Below are positions 45,307 to 54,911 of a stretch of DNA of 64,000 nt, piece after piece. Origin of the DNA: DYTH01 sp964552725 (GTDB lineage: Bacteria; Desulfobacterota; Syntrophia; Syntrophales; UBA5619); NCBI GenBank assembly GCA_964552725.1, contig CAZKHU010000001.1, positions 40,338 to 104,337 of the forward strand, given 5' to 3'. The position numbers were made by a program, and so were the translations under genes. The notes beneath the pieces are model-generated. The model searched no databases and had not been told where the DNA came from. It was given only the letters and a program-made list of their open reading frames with translations. The first letter of the stretch is position 1. Every line of letters starts with the position of its first letter.

Positions 45307-48300
45307 ACACGTTACCTCCGCCGGGCAGGCGATGGACCCGCATGACCTCGTTTCCGCGCGGATCAATCACCTTGACGGCCACTCGCCGGTTCCGTCCTGC
45401 CGGGAAGGGGAGCGAAACAGTCCCACTTAACGCCGCAAACCGTTCCTCATCGATGACCCCTTTCAGGGCGCGGGCAATCCGTTGCCAGGCGGTCTTGTCG
45501 GGCAGGAAGGCTTGTGTGATGCAGAAGGTCCGGCCGTCGTAGTCCGTATCGAGAAACCAGGCGGCGACCTTGTCTGCTTTCGTCGGCAGGAGCGTGTTGT
45601 CCACGGGGTTGTAGATGTCCACCCCTTCCATCTCGACGATGAACTCGCCCTCGCCCGCCGGTTGTAGATTGGTCCGCGGGCTCCCGAAAACGGTGAAGAG
45701 CTGGCTGTTGGGCATCTCTTTCAAAAGAGTGCCCATGTTCACGTCGGGCCGGATGTGGGCAAGGTGGCAGCGGATCTTGGGATTCGGGTCTTCCTGGATG
45801 ATCGCCTGGGCAGCGGCATCGAAGGAAAACCCCGCAAAGATCAGATCATGGAATCCCCGACGGCTGGCCGCGGGAAGGGCCTGTTCCACCTGCCAGGCTG
45901 TGACGGGGCCGAACTGGGGACCGAAGGAAGCCGCTACGGTTTGGGTTTGGCCGTCTTCCGTGGTCCATTCTCCTTCGGCGTGGAGATAGTCGGAGCTGTA
46001 CGCATCCAGACGCGCGAAGGCGAGGACTTTGTTGTTGGGAAAGCGCACCCCGTCTGCCTTGAGCAGCCGGAGCATCTTGTCGAGATAGGCCTCGGCGTTT
46101 ATGGGTTCTTCGGGAGCGGCACAGAAAGTGTCCAGGCCATCCTCAGGTTCGCCGCCGATGGGGTTTGCTTCGATGAGTGACTCCTCGGCAGGCATGACCG
46201 CCTCCATCGTGAAGGGACCGGAGACCCGGGCCACGTGGCGAACGATATCCGGTTGGTCAACGAGCTCCTCCTGCTCGGCGTTGCCGGCGATGCAGGCGTT
46301 GAGCTCGTCCATCTTTGCCCGCCAGGCTTGACGGTAGGCCGCGAGGGCGCTCTTCAGAGCTTCCGGCCAGTCTTCATCTGTATCGAAGGGAACCTCCCAG
46401 GGCTGCCATAACTCTTTCGGCAGCATCCAGCGCCGCCGGTCCGCGTCGGTGACGGATTTCTTGCCCTCCGTACGTTCTTTGACGGCCAGTTTTACCGTCA
46501 GCTTCCGGTGAACCTCGGGGGTTACGGTCGTGAGCGCGGTGTTCAGGACGTTCAGTTTCTCCGCCAAAATCGGCTCATGGCGGGCGAAAATCGGGTCAAG
46601 GGTGACGTTTCGGGCGATACTCTTCAGGGTGATGTGGGGAACGGTCTTATAGATGAAACCACTCCGCGGATCGGCAGCGAGGTCTGTTTCATCCTCGCCG
46701 GCAGCGGCGCCGGGCGCGTCATCTTTGACGCGGTAGAAGGGATAGGTCGCCGTTAGCAGACGCTGCCGCGCCAGGGCCAAGGCAACGCGGCTCGTGTCGA
46801 TGGTAATCCACCGCCGCCCCCACTGCTCCGCAACATAGGCCGTTGTGCCCCCACCGCATGTTGGATCAAGGACAAGATCACCCGGATCGGTGGTCATGAG
46901 TATACAGCGTTGGATAACTTTTGTTGTAGTTTGGACAACATATTTTTTGTCTTGTTCCGCCGTTCCCATTGTATCGGACCAGAGATTGCCAAGTGACGTT
47001 GCGGGGAAATCATCCAAACACATTTTATAGTTCACGAACTCGCGTGTTGAAACCAGCCTCTCACTATTTATAAGACGATTCATGCCAACACTATTCGTCT
47101 TCCATCCTCCTTTCGATGGCTTGAGCTTACGGCCTTCAAGTTCAAATTCAAATGTTGTCGATTCGCTTGGTGTCTGCGAAGTTAGGGGGCCGCCAAGGAA
47201 AATACGGCTAAGTGCTGGTATCATTGCTGGATCACGGATCTCTTCATCTTGAAGAGGTTTTATCTCACCAGATGGTAACTCAATCCTGGAATAACGTTCG
47301 CCAGAGCCTTCACCAATTATCTTGTCGAGGAACAATGCCCGATATTTGATTTGAGAATGGTCTTTTGCATACCAAAGTAGGAAATCTGAGACATTATCTA
47401 TTAGCTCCTCACCCATACCACCGGTTTTTTTAACAGTAATCACAGATACGAAAGAGTCAGGTTGGAATACCTCATCGAGAACCGAGCGCACGCGATGTAA
47501 GTTTTTATCACTTATCTGCACAAAGATGCTCCCCGTATCCGCCAGAAGCTCTTTGCAGAGAATCAGGCGGTCGCGGAGGTAGGCGAGGTAGGAGTGGACG
47601 CCGAGGGTCCAGGTGTCGCGGTAGGCCTTGACCATTTCGGGCTCCCGGGTGAGGTCGCGTTCCCTGTCCTTCACGTCCAGTTTCCCGATTTCGGGCTGGA
47701 AGTTGGAGACGAACTTTATGCCGTAGGGCGGGTCCATGTAGATCATCTGGACCTTACCGGCCAGATCCTCCCGGCGGGCGAGGCTCGCCGTGACCTGAAG
47801 CGAGTCGCCGAGGATCATCCGGTTCGACCAGTCCACGTCGTGCTGATAGAACTGGACGGCCTTTTGATATTCCATTTGCGGGTCGGCGAAGAGATCCCGC
47901 TGGATGTCCTCGCGGGCGATGACCTTGAGGATCGCCTGGGCGCTGATACGCTCGTGGATGTGGAGGGCGACGGGGTCCACCTCGAAAGACTTCTTCTCCC
48001 GTTTCCCCGACCATTCGAGCCAGGGCTCACGGTTCCGCAGCGCTTCGGCCAAAAGTTGCGTCTCTTCGGCGGTGAGCGGACGGCTGCGGGCCGTCGCGAG
48101 CAGTTCCGGGAGCCTGTCGGCGCCGCCCGCCGCATCGAAGCGCAAAACCGGCGGCAGGTGAGGATCATAGGCGTACTTGATCTTTGGCGTCTCCCGCACC
48201 TTGCCCTGGGCGGCAAGCCCCGCGGGGGGGATGTTCTTACGTTTCGCCTCGTCATGCCGATAATCCAGCACCGTCGTTTCCGCGTTTGCAGCAACCTTTG

Positions 48301-48319
48301 CGCTTTTCTTCCGGGCCAT
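45293..48319 (-). CDS. type III DNA methyltransferase (Mod), large form
   Basis: SAM-dependent adenine methyltransferase and specificity subunit, 1008 aa. Motif IV MIYMDPPYGIKF precedes motif I DPTCGGGTTAYVAEQW, the beta-class order usual for Mod. The N-terminus (MARKKSAKVAANAET) is Lys-rich. It is longer than typical Mod proteins; a C-terminal 350-residue region (from about 660) has no motif I recognise. Stop and start overlap with res (ATG inside the last codons). With Res truncated it may act as a stand-alone methylase. Confidence 0.9.
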   Translation of the reverse strand: MARKKSAKVAANAETTVLDYRHDEAKRKNIPPAGLAAQGKVRETPKIKYAYDPHLPPVLRFDAAGGADRLPELLATARSRPLTAEETQLLAEALRNREPWLEWSGKREKKSFEVDPVALHIHERISAQAILKVIAREDIQRDLFADPQMEYQKAVQFYQHDVDWSNRMILGDSLQVTASLARREDLAGKVQMIYMDPPYGIKFVSNFQPEIGKLDVKDRERDLTREPEMVKAYRDTWTLGVHSYLAYLRDRLILCKELLADTGSIFVQISDKNLHRVRSVLDEVFQPDSFVSVITVKKTGGMGEELIDNVSDFLLWYAKDHSQIKYRALFLDKIIGEGSGERYSRIELPSGEIKPLQDEEIRDPAMIPALSRIFLGGPLTSQTPSESTTFEFELEGRKLKPSKGGWKTNSVGMNRLINSERLVSTREFVNYKMCLDDFPATSLGNLWSDTMGTAEQDKKYVVQTTTKVIQRCILMTTDPGDLVLDPTCGGGTTAYVAEQWGRRWITIDTSRVALALARQRLLTATYPFYRVKDDAPGAAAGEDETDLAADPRSGFIYKTVPHITLKSIARNVTLDPIFARHEPILAEKLNVLNTALTTVTPEVHRKLTVKLAVKERTEGKKSVTDADRRRWMLPKELWQPWEVPFDTDEDWPEALKSALAAYRQAWRAKMDELNACIAGNAEQEELVDQPDIVRHVARVSGPFTMEAVMPAEESLIEANPIGGEPEDGLDTFCAAPEEPINAEAYLDKMLRLLKADGVRFPNNKVLAFARLDAYSSDYLHAEGEWTTEDGQTQTVAASFGPQFGPVTAWQVEQALPAASRRGFHDLIFAGFSFDAAAQAIIQEDPNPKIRCHLAHIRPDVNMGTLLKEMPNSQLFTVFGSPRTNLQPAGEGEFIVEMEGVDIYNPVDNTLLPTKADKVAAWFLDTDYDGRTFCITQAFLPDKTAWQRIARALKGVIDEERFAALSGTVSLPFPAGRNRRVAVKVIDPRGNEVMRVHRLPGGGNVYENA

Positions 48320-48417
48320 CCTGTTCCTCCCAGCAATGAAGGTTAATGGTGAATTGATAACTAGTGTTCAATACTTGCAATACTTGGCGGGCGATAAAGG
48401 CGGGAAAGGACCAGAGG

Positions 48418-48843
48418 TCAGGCGTTGATTTTTCTTAGATACTCCTTTACAGTCCTGGCGATTTCATCCCGTCTCGATCCGGAACCACACCGATCCAGCG
48501 CCTGGATCATTCGCCCTGCCTGCACCGTAACGGCCTGAGATGTTTTCTGATTATCGTATTTTACGTCGGTGAGGCGGTAGTCGGCAATAATTCTTTTTTT
48601 ATGGAGATCTGCAAGCTGGGAACCGACTCCTGCCAATTCGGCATCGCCACAATTCGATAGATCGTTCCGCACTTCTCCGTGCGCTTGCGGCCCTGCGCTG
48701 ATCGGGCAACCTATATCTTTTAAAAACGCCGCTCCGACGTGAAAAGTGGCGTAATAGGCACGGCTGACAGCCGTCCTGTATTCTGCCGCCGTGCTGCCGT
48801 CGGATAGTTTTTTCGCTATGTCAAGAAAATCTCTCGGGTCCAT
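48418..48843 (-). CDS. HEPN-domain protein
   Basis: 141 aa, helical. The segment SRAYYATFHVGAAFLKDIG carries an R-x6-H pattern like that of HEPN ribonuclease toxins and antitoxin partners. It lies 3 nt after the 205-aa gene and 98 nt before mod on the same strand. No nucleotidyltransferase (MNT) partner is adjacent. A toxin or defence effector role is inferred from the family. Confidence 0.7.
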   Translation of the reverse strand: MDPRDFLDIAKKLSDGSTAAEYRTAVSRAYYATFHVGAAFLKDIGCPISAGPQAHGEVRNDLSNCGDAELAGVGSQLADLHKKRIIADYRLTDVKYDNQKTSQAVTVQAGRMIQALDRCGSGSRRDEIARTVKEYLRKINA

Positions 48844-48846
48844 GCC

Positions 48847-49464
48847 TCAGATTATGATGTAAGATAAGCTGATTTTCCCCCGTTCCGGCCAAGGGACTCT
48901 CGATACCCACTCTTCGGTGTATTTGTCATACATATCAAGAACCGCCTCGATTTCTCCCTTGACCTCCAAATGGATGACCAAGAATTGATCTTCCGCATCC
49001 GGATCCTGGAGAACCTCGCTGTCGACACCCCGGACATTGGAAAAGCACTGATTGAGCAGGTCCGAGGCCACGTTGACATACTTCCTAATGCCTTGGCGAC
49101 GGCAGAAGGCTTTCGCTTCTATGGACAAAGGAACGACGACGGGAATGTCTTTCTGGTCTATAATAGTCAAGTAGGTATCGCCGTCCTGTACATATTGCCT
49201 CCGGTTGTTCAAGAAAGACAGCAAACTTGATGGAAGATTTGACAGGAGTTCCCCTTCGAGGGAAGACTTTATGAGCGCAGTGCTATTCTTGCCCGGAACG
49301 AACGTTGGCACATGAACATTTTCTGCTTCGCAGGGCAGCACTATACTGGCCGTATCCCCTTCAGGCTCGCGATGATAGAAACTATATAGGGCAATAAAGG
49401 GGAGCCACTCAGACCTTCCGTTAAAATCTATGGCTGGAATAATGCCTTTGGTTGTCGGTGTCAT
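48847..49464 (-). CDS. unknown protein, middle gene of HEPN module
   Basis: 205 aa, no recognised domain. It is acidic, soluble, and opens MTPTTKGIIPAIDFNGRSE. Alternating hydrophobic strands suggest a beta-rich fold (EVLQDPDAEDQFLVIHLEV). It is packed 9 nt after the 217-aa gene and 3 nt before the HEPN gene, so the three form one operon. Confidence 0.75.
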   Translation of the reverse strand: MTPTTKGIIPAIDFNGRSEWLPFIALYSFYHREPEGDTASIVLPCEAENVHVPTFVPGKNSTALIKSSLEGELLSNLPSSLLSFLNNRRQYVQDGDTYLTIIDQKDIPVVVPLSIEAKAFCRRQGIRKYVNVASDLLNQCFSNVRGVDSEVLQDPDAEDQFLVIHLEVKGEIEAVLDMYDKYTEEWVSRVPWPERGKISLSYIII

Positions 49465-49473
49465 GGCGATCCT

Positions 49474-50127
49474 TTAAAAAACAATTTGTTTCATGAGAGA
49501 AACGGCCGTTTCTTTGGCTTTATCCCATTTTTGAAACAGATTTAAAATACTTTCCGCTTTATCGTCTTCAGTCAACTGCAGATGAAAATTGAATCCGAAA
49601 AGGAGTCGGTAAGAGATCCCTTCCGAGCAAGGGACATTGACGGGTTTGATATCCAATTTCAAGCGGCAACCCAGAATATCCCTGCTCATGTAGGAACCGA
49701 ACCGGGCATCATCCACATCAAAAAACTTGTACAGCGGGCTGTCGTCTCTGAAAAACAGTTTCCGCCCTAATGTCGCACTGGAAACATCATCCTCGTCGTA
49801 AATCTGCCAGGAAAAATTCAACCCCACAGCTACGAAAGGAGTGTGTGGCAGTGCATGAACGATCTTTCCAAGTTTGGAGATTAACAATTCCTGCGCCGCT
49901 GTATCAGCGAGCGTGGACGTGAATTGAAGCTGTTCCGGCAGTACTAGGACTTGGCAATCCTTGGAATGAACATTGGCGATGACTGGCGAGAAGATGCTTT
50001 CGGACAGAATCTCCTCCTCGGTAAAGATACCGTTCTTGATTAACCAGTATTGACTGATGATGGAAGGATTGAACTGCTGGGCAATGACGACGACATTTGC
50101 CGCATTCATCTCCATTTTCATAGGCAA
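49474..50127 (-). CDS. unknown protein, first gene of HEPN module
   Basis: 217 aa, no recognised domain. Begins MPMKMEMNAANVVVIAQQF; contains WLIKNGIFTEEEI and a beta-rich middle (CQVLVLPEQLQFTST, FVAVGLNFSWQIYDEDD). Length and order with the next two genes hint at a conserved three-gene module, but I cannot name it. Confidence 0.75.
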   Translation of the reverse strand: MPMKMEMNAANVVVIAQQFNPSIISQYWLIKNGIFTEEEILSESIFSPVIANVHSKDCQVLVLPEQLQFTSTLADTAAQELLISKLGKIVHALPHTPFVAVGLNFSWQIYDEDDVSSATLGRKLFFRDDSPLYKFFDVDDARFGSYMSRDILGCRLKLDIKPVNVPCSEGISYRLLFGFNFHLQLTEDDKAESILNLFQKWDKAKETAVSLMKQIVF

Positions 50128-50319
50128 CCACGCTTTCTATTGGATAAATTTACATATAAATAACCATATGATCTGCACGGCCCGCTGTATAAATTATGAC
50201 TCGCGTTCGTGTCAAGACAATTATGGTGAAGGCGAATTGCCCATAGGTACGCCATCCACAAAGCTGTGGCCGAAGATTAGAAGATCTGCCAGATATATCT
50301 GTGGTAAATTCACAAGTGT

Positions 50320-50472
50320 GAGGCAATTGCAAAACTCCCCATTCTTGTCATTCCCGCAGCGATTCTGAGCGGGAATCTGGTTCTAACTGCTTGAAAAACC
50401 ATATTCCCGATAGAGACATTATGAACATTAAGCTTCGCTTTCGGGAATGACAAATGGTTTTGCAATTACCTC
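50320..50472. mobile_element. MITE-like inverted-repeat element, copy 2
   Basis: Reverse-orientation copy of the element at 43074. Ends are GAGGCAATTGCAAAAC and GTTTTGCAATTACCTC. It carries an extra 22-23 nt (about 50420-50442) absent from the other two copies. The remainder of the 50128-50591 gap holds no gene I can see. Confidence 0.85.
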
Positions 50473-50591
50473 GTGTGTTTAGCATTTTGTCAAAGTTCAA
50501 GTATTAATCAATACTTCTCTGACCCCTATTTCCTGCCTTAAGGAACGCCAAGAGCTAAATGGCAACAACGTTTCTTATTAACAGGTTTTCC

Positions 50592-51005
50592 CTATTTTTC
50601 CAGCCATTCGACAGTAACGAGGTGCCCGACGCTCTTGAATTCGGGGTCACCGGTCAGGATGGCCGCCCCTTCACTGAGCGCCGTCTCGACGGCAAAGCAA
50701 TCGGCGAATGAAAGTGGATATTGCGCCTTAATCCGGGCGGCGGCGATGACACTCGTAAAGTCGTTGGAAACGCTGCGGATGGGAAGACCGGGCAGGATGG
50801 TATCAAGAAGATAATCGGCCTTTTCCGCCCCTCTCTTTCGGGCAAGGATGTAGTAACTCTCGCCGATGTTCATCTCGTTCATACAAAGATCGCATAGCCC
50901 ATCCCGGGCAGCGGCCAGAGCATCGCGGACCTTCCCGCAACCAGGTTCGCCGTTGAGGTAGGCAAGCAGGGCAAAACTATCGAGTAATTTTACGATCTTC
51001 GTCAT
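50592..51005 (-). CDS. VapC-type PIN-domain ribonuclease toxin
   Basis: 137 aa PIN domain. Acidic active-site residues are visible at LLDSFALLAYLNGE (first Asp), LSFADCFAVETAL (Asp), and ILTGDPEFKSV (last Asp). It overlaps the 3' end of the AbrB-type gene by 29 nt, the usual antitoxin-first order. It would cleave RNA, typically tRNA, when released. Confidence 0.88.
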   Translation of the reverse strand: MTKIVKLLDSFALLAYLNGEPGCGKVRDALAAARDGLCDLCMNEMNIGESYYILARKRGAEKADYLLDTILPGLPIRSVSNDFTSVIAAARIKAQYPLSFADCFAVETALSEGAAILTGDPEFKSVGHLVTVEWLEK

Positions 51006-51234
51006 CGCGCTCCTTGCCTCTCTCCTCCAGAAGGCCTTCCGTGAGGGACAGCCCTTCCTTGAAAATGCCGCAGAAGTGTTCGACCGGATTATCGGGCAAG
51101 GGCGTCATGACGGCAGAATCCCCCTTGATCTTGATCAGCAGCTTCCTGCCGGGCGTTATTTGCAGGCGTCTGCGCACCTCCCGGGGTATGACGATCTGTC
51201 CCTTTCCGGATACTGTTATGACATTGGTCTGCAT
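50977..51234 (-). CDS. AbrB/SpoVT-type antitoxin
   Basis: 85 aa. The N-terminal swapped-hairpin DNA-binding domain reads NVITVSGKGQIVIPREVRRRL; the acidic/basic tail (EERGKERDDEDRK) should wrap the toxin. An AAGGAGGAT site fixes the ATG at 51234; the longer frame to 51393 is rejected. It probably represses its own operon. Confidence 0.88.
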   Translation of the reverse strand: MQTNVITVSGKGQIVIPREVRRRLQITPGRKLLIKIKGDSAVMTPLPDNPVEHFCGIFKEGLSLTEGLLEERGKERDDEDRKITR

Positions 51235-51367
51235 ATATCCTCCTTTTCTGCATGCGCAATAATAAGTGGGCCGTTTTGTTATATTTCCTACGTTTTGCCA
51301 AATAGCACACCCTTTCATTATTGGCAAGTTCTGAAGGAAAATGGTGACGGATTTATTTTTAGCGCCA

Positions 51368-51498
51368 GAGGTAATTGCAAAACCATTTGTCATTCCCGAA
51401 AGTCTCTATCGGGAATATGGTTTTTCAAGCAGTTAGAACCAGATTCCCGCTCAGAATCGTTGCGGGAATGACAGAATGGGGAGTTTTGCAATTACCTC
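51368..51498. mobile_element. MITE-like inverted-repeat element, copy 3
   Basis: 131 bp with perfect 16-bp terminal inverted repeats GAGGTAATTGCAAAAC / GTTTTGCAATTACCTC. It matches copy 1 in orientation with few differences. It lies between the toxin-antitoxin pair and bioD, and fills most of the 51235-51565 gap. Confidence 0.88.
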
Positions 51499-51565
51499 GC
51501 CATTTATCCACTAAACAATGTTGAAATAACCCCCCATGAAAATCGGTATTATGTACCAATATTGC

Positions 51566-52252
51566 TTAGACTTCTTGCAGACGCCGCCTGAAATTGGCGA
51601 AGAGGGCATCGGGAAGAGACGATGCGCCGAAGGGAATCCTGCCGAGATACGTGTCGCCGGCGATGCTGCGGGCTTCCGCTTCGTTGGCATCCCGGGCGGA
51701 AAACAGCTCCGGGTTGTGGTCGTTGAGGATAACGCCGAACAAGGCGAGTCCCTTCACCCGCAGAAAATGGAGCGTCAATTTCAGGTGATTCAGGGTTCCG
51801 AGGCGGTTGGGGGCGACGATCAAGACGGGATAAGCCAAATCCCGGGAAAGATCGGCAAAGGAATACCCCTCTTTAAGTTCAACGGTTATCCCCCCCGCTC
51901 CCTCCAGCAGAAGAACAGCGGAGGTCTTGGCCCCGGCCTCCGCCTTATGCCTTATTTTCATGATATCAACGACTACGTCATCTTTCCGGGCGGCAAGATG
52001 CGGAGAGAGAACCGCCCGCAGCGGATATAAACAAATATCGGCGATTGCCAGCTCCGGGGCAAAGGCCGTATGAAGCGCCGCCGCGTCCGCAGGGACCGGT
52101 TTCCCGTCGAGGCCGGTTTCACATCCGGACTCGATGGGTTTGAACGGACAAACGGCAACTCCCTCCTGCCGCAGCCTCTTCCCCAATAGGCAGGTAACGT
52201 ATGTTTTCCCCGCGCCGGTATCGGTCGCCGATATCAGTATGCCCTTTCCCAT
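51566..52252 (-). CDS. bioD: dethiobiotin synthetase
   Basis: Closes the ureido ring of dethiobiotin from DAPA with CO2 and ATP. 228 aa; P-loop SATDTGAGKTYVTCLLG near the N-terminus, KPIESGCE, and the LLEGAGGI motif. Last gene of the bioB-F-A-D run, 51 nt after bioA. Confidence 0.93.
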   Translation of the reverse strand: MGKGILISATDTGAGKTYVTCLLGKRLRQEGVAVCPFKPIESGCETGLDGKPVPADAAALHTAFAPELAIADICLYPLRAVLSPHLAARKDDVVVDIMKIRHKAEAGAKTSAVLLLEGAGGITVELKEGYSFADLSRDLAYPVLIVAPNRLGTLNHLKLTLHFLRVKGLALFGVILNDHNPELFSARDANEAEARSIAGDTYLGRIPFGASSLPDALFANFRRRLQEV

Positions 52253-52303
52253 TTTTCTCCATCCTGACGACTGCTGGCCGGGGAGTCACCCCTTTTATGA
52301 ACA

Positions 52304-53692
52304 TTAAGCTTCGCTTTTCGAAAGAATTGTATTGATACATCCCTTTACGGAGGCGACCAGGTTGACGATCTCATCTTCGGTCGAGGAAAGCGGCGGCATC
52401 AGCACAATCACATCGCCCAGCGGCCGGATGATGATACCCAGCTTGCGCGCCTCGGTTATGACGCGCTGCCCGATCTTCTTTTCCGGGGGAAACGATGTTT
52501 TCGCTTCCCTGTCTTCAACAATCTCGATACCGACCATCAATCCCCGCTGGCGGATGTCGCCGATCCAGCGGCAACCTTGCAGTTTGGCAAGCTCTCGTGC
52601 CATCACTCCGGACAGTTTCGCGACCTGCCCCAGCACATCCTCCTGCTCAAAAATCACGAGGGTCGCCAGTCCCGCCGCACAGCCGAGCGGATTGGCCGTG
52701 TAGGAATGCCCGTGGAAAAATGCCTTGAACTCTTCGTAGCGGCCGAGAAACGCCGTGTATATCTTCTCCGTCGTCAGCGTCGCCGCAAGCGGAAGATAGC
52801 CGCCCGTCAGCCCCTTCGCCACGGTCATGATATCAGGAGAAACGTCCTCCTGCTGACTGGCGAACATGGTTCCCGTTCTGCCGAAACCGGTCGCCACCTC
52901 ATCGCCGATCAATAGTACGTCGCATTCCTTCGTCGCCTTCCGCAACCGGGAGAGATACCCCGTCGGCATCATGAGCATCCCCGCCGCCCCCTGCACCAGG
53001 GGCTCGACAATCACCGCGGCAAGCGTTTCCTTCCGCGCCTGGATCTTTTCCTCCATCCGGTCCGCGCAGTAAAGACGGCAGGTCTCGTGATCAAGGCCGT
53101 AAGGGCAGCGGTAGCAGTGAGGCGTCGGCATTTTTTGGGTGGTGAACAAAAGCGGCCCGAATATCCGGTGGAAAAGGTCGATCCCGCCCGCCGAAACCGA
53201 GCCGATCGTATCGCCGTGATAGGCCTCGGTATGGGTCAGAAATTCCTTTTTTTCTTCCCGTCCCCTTTGCTGCTGCCAGTACTGAAAGGCCATTTTGATG
53301 GCGATTTCCATCGCGGTGGAACCGTTGTCCGAATAGAAGACGCGGCTCAACCCAGCCGGCGCGATGGCAAGCAGCTTCTCGGCCAGTTCTATCGCCGTCC
53401 GATGGGAGAGGCCGAGAAAGGTCGAATGGGCGATGATATCGAGCTGGCGGCGGATCGCGGCGTCGATTTCCCGGCGGCGGTGGCCGAAGAGGTTCACCCA
53501 GAGCGAAGAGACGCCGTCGAAGTACCTGTTTCCGTCCGTATCGAACAGATAATTCCCCTCGCCGCGCTCAATGATCAACGGCTTGTCCTTCTCCCAGTCG
53601 GCCATCTGGGTAAACGGATGCCAGAGATGTTTTTTGTCTATTGCCCGCAAAATTTCAGTATTGTCCAACGTCTTCCTCCTGTAGCGCTTCAT
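52304..53692 (-). CDS. bioA: adenosylmethionine-8-amino-7-oxononanoate aminotransferase
   Basis: PLP enzyme (462 aa) making DAPA from KAPA. Class III aminotransferase motifs: LWVNLFGHRR, the DEVATGFGRTGTMF cofactor block, and Schiff-base Lys in TVAKGLTGG. The ATG at 53692 overlaps bioF by 38 nt; a TTG at 53669 would reduce this. The last codons and stop contain a 23-nt sequence also found inside inverted-repeat copy 2. Confidence 0.94.
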   Translation of the reverse strand: MKRYRRKTLDNTEILRAIDKKHLWHPFTQMADWEKDKPLIIERGEGNYLFDTDGNRYFDGVSSLWVNLFGHRRREIDAAIRRQLDIIAHSTFLGLSHRTAIELAEKLLAIAPAGLSRVFYSDNGSTAMEIAIKMAFQYWQQQRGREEKKEFLTHTEAYHGDTIGSVSAGGIDLFHRIFGPLLFTTQKMPTPHCYRCPYGLDHETCRLYCADRMEEKIQARKETLAAVIVEPLVQGAAGMLMMPTGYLSRLRKATKECDVLLIGDEVATGFGRTGTMFASQQEDVSPDIMTVAKGLTGGYLPLAATLTTEKIYTAFLGRYEEFKAFFHGHSYTANPLGCAAGLATLVIFEQEDVLGQVAKLSGVMARELAKLQGCRWIGDIRQRGLMVGIEIVEDREAKTSFPPEKKIGQRVITEARKLGIIIRPLGDVIVLMPPLSSTEDEIVNLVASVKGCINTILSKSEA

Positions 53693-54911
53693 CTATCCCG
53701 CCGGCGGCTTTTACAACCATTTCCGTGGTGTGCGTCGCCATCAGGGAGACCCGGAGCTGGCCTTCCCCCTCGGGAACCGTCGGCGGACGGATCCCGTGAA
53801 TAAACAGCCCCCTGGCATGGAGTTTACCGGATACGGCCATCGTTTTACGATCGGAACCGACAGGCACCTGAAAAATCGGCGTCCTGGAATGGACCCTTCG
53901 CCCGTGTCTTTCCATCTCCCGCCGAAAAGTCTCCTGATTCGTCCAGAGCCGGGAAAGCAGCTCCGGATGACCCGACAACAGCTCGATGCTCTTGAGCGTC
54001 GCCCCGGCAACCGCCGGCGGGAGCGCGGTGTTGTAGATGAAGGTGCGGCATTTGTTGATGAAATAATCAATAATCGGACGCGTTGCGCAGATATATGCGC
54101 CGTAGGTTCCGAGCGCCTTCGAAAAGGTGCCCATGTCGATGTCGATCTCCCCGGAAAGCCCGAAATAGTCGGCGGAGCCCCGCCCTCGCGGCGGCAGAAC
54201 CCCGGTCGCATGGGCGTCGTCCACGATCAGCAGGGCGCCGTATAGTTTTTTGAGCGCGACCAGCCCCGGAAGCGGGGCGATATCGCCTTTCATGCTGAAC
54301 ACCCCGTCCGTCACGATGAGCTTGCGCCGGGCGGATGAAGCCTTGAGCAGCCCTTCGAGATGGTTCATGTCGGCATGACGATAGACGGTTACCCCCGCCT
54401 GCGCCATCCGGCAACCGTCGATGATGGAGGCGTGGTTTAGCTCGTCGGAGAAAATCGTCGCCGCGGGGGAACCAAGAACATCGAGGATGCCGAGATTGGC
54501 CAGATAGCCGGCGCTGAAAACAAGCGCCGCCTCGCAGCCCTTAAAGCGGGCAATGGCCTCCTCCAGCTCGGCATGGATGTCCATGTTGCCGCCGATCAGC
54601 CGGGAAGCCCCGGCCCCGACGCCATACCGGCAGGCATATTTCTGGAAGGCTTCCACAACCTCCGGATGGGAGGAAAGTCCCAGATAGTTGTTGGAAGAAA
54701 AGTTGAGCAGTTTTCTGCCTTCGATCACGATCTCGGCATCCTGCGGCCCGGAAACGCGTCTCAAACAGCGATACCGCCCCTGTTTTTTCAGGGCGGACAG
54801 CTCCCGCTCGCTATCCTCTGAAAACGAAGATTTCCGTTCGCGAGACGAGACTGCCCGTTGACCAGACGAAGGTTCGTTACCACCATAATCCATTTCGCGT
54901 TCCTCGAACAT
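53655..54911 (-). CDS. bioF: 8-amino-7-oxononanoate synthase
   Basis: PLP enzyme (418 aa) condensing pimeloyl thioester with alanine. NNYLGLSSHPEV, DDAHATGVLPPRGRGS and the Lys-bearing GTFSKALGTYG are present. The N-terminus has a 40-residue polar extension. Its start overlaps the bioB stop. Confidence 0.94.
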   Translation of the reverse strand: MFEEREMDYGGNEPSSGQRAVSSRERKSSFSEDSERELSALKKQGRYRCLRRVSGPQDAEIVIEGRKLLNFSSNNYLGLSSHPEVVEAFQKYACRYGVGAGASRLIGGNMDIHAELEEAIARFKGCEAALVFSAGYLANLGILDVLGSPAATIFSDELNHASIIDGCRMAQAGVTVYRHADMNHLEGLLKASSARRKLIVTDGVFSMKGDIAPLPGLVALKKLYGALLIVDDAHATGVLPPRGRGSADYFGLSGEIDIDMGTFSKALGTYGAYICATRPIIDYFINKCRTFIYNTALPPAVAGATLKSIELLSGHPELLSRLWTNQETFRREMERHGRRVHSRTPIFQVPVGSDRKTMAVSGKLHARGLFIHGIRPPTVPEGEGQLRVSLMATHTTEMVVKAAGGIDEALQEEDVGQY

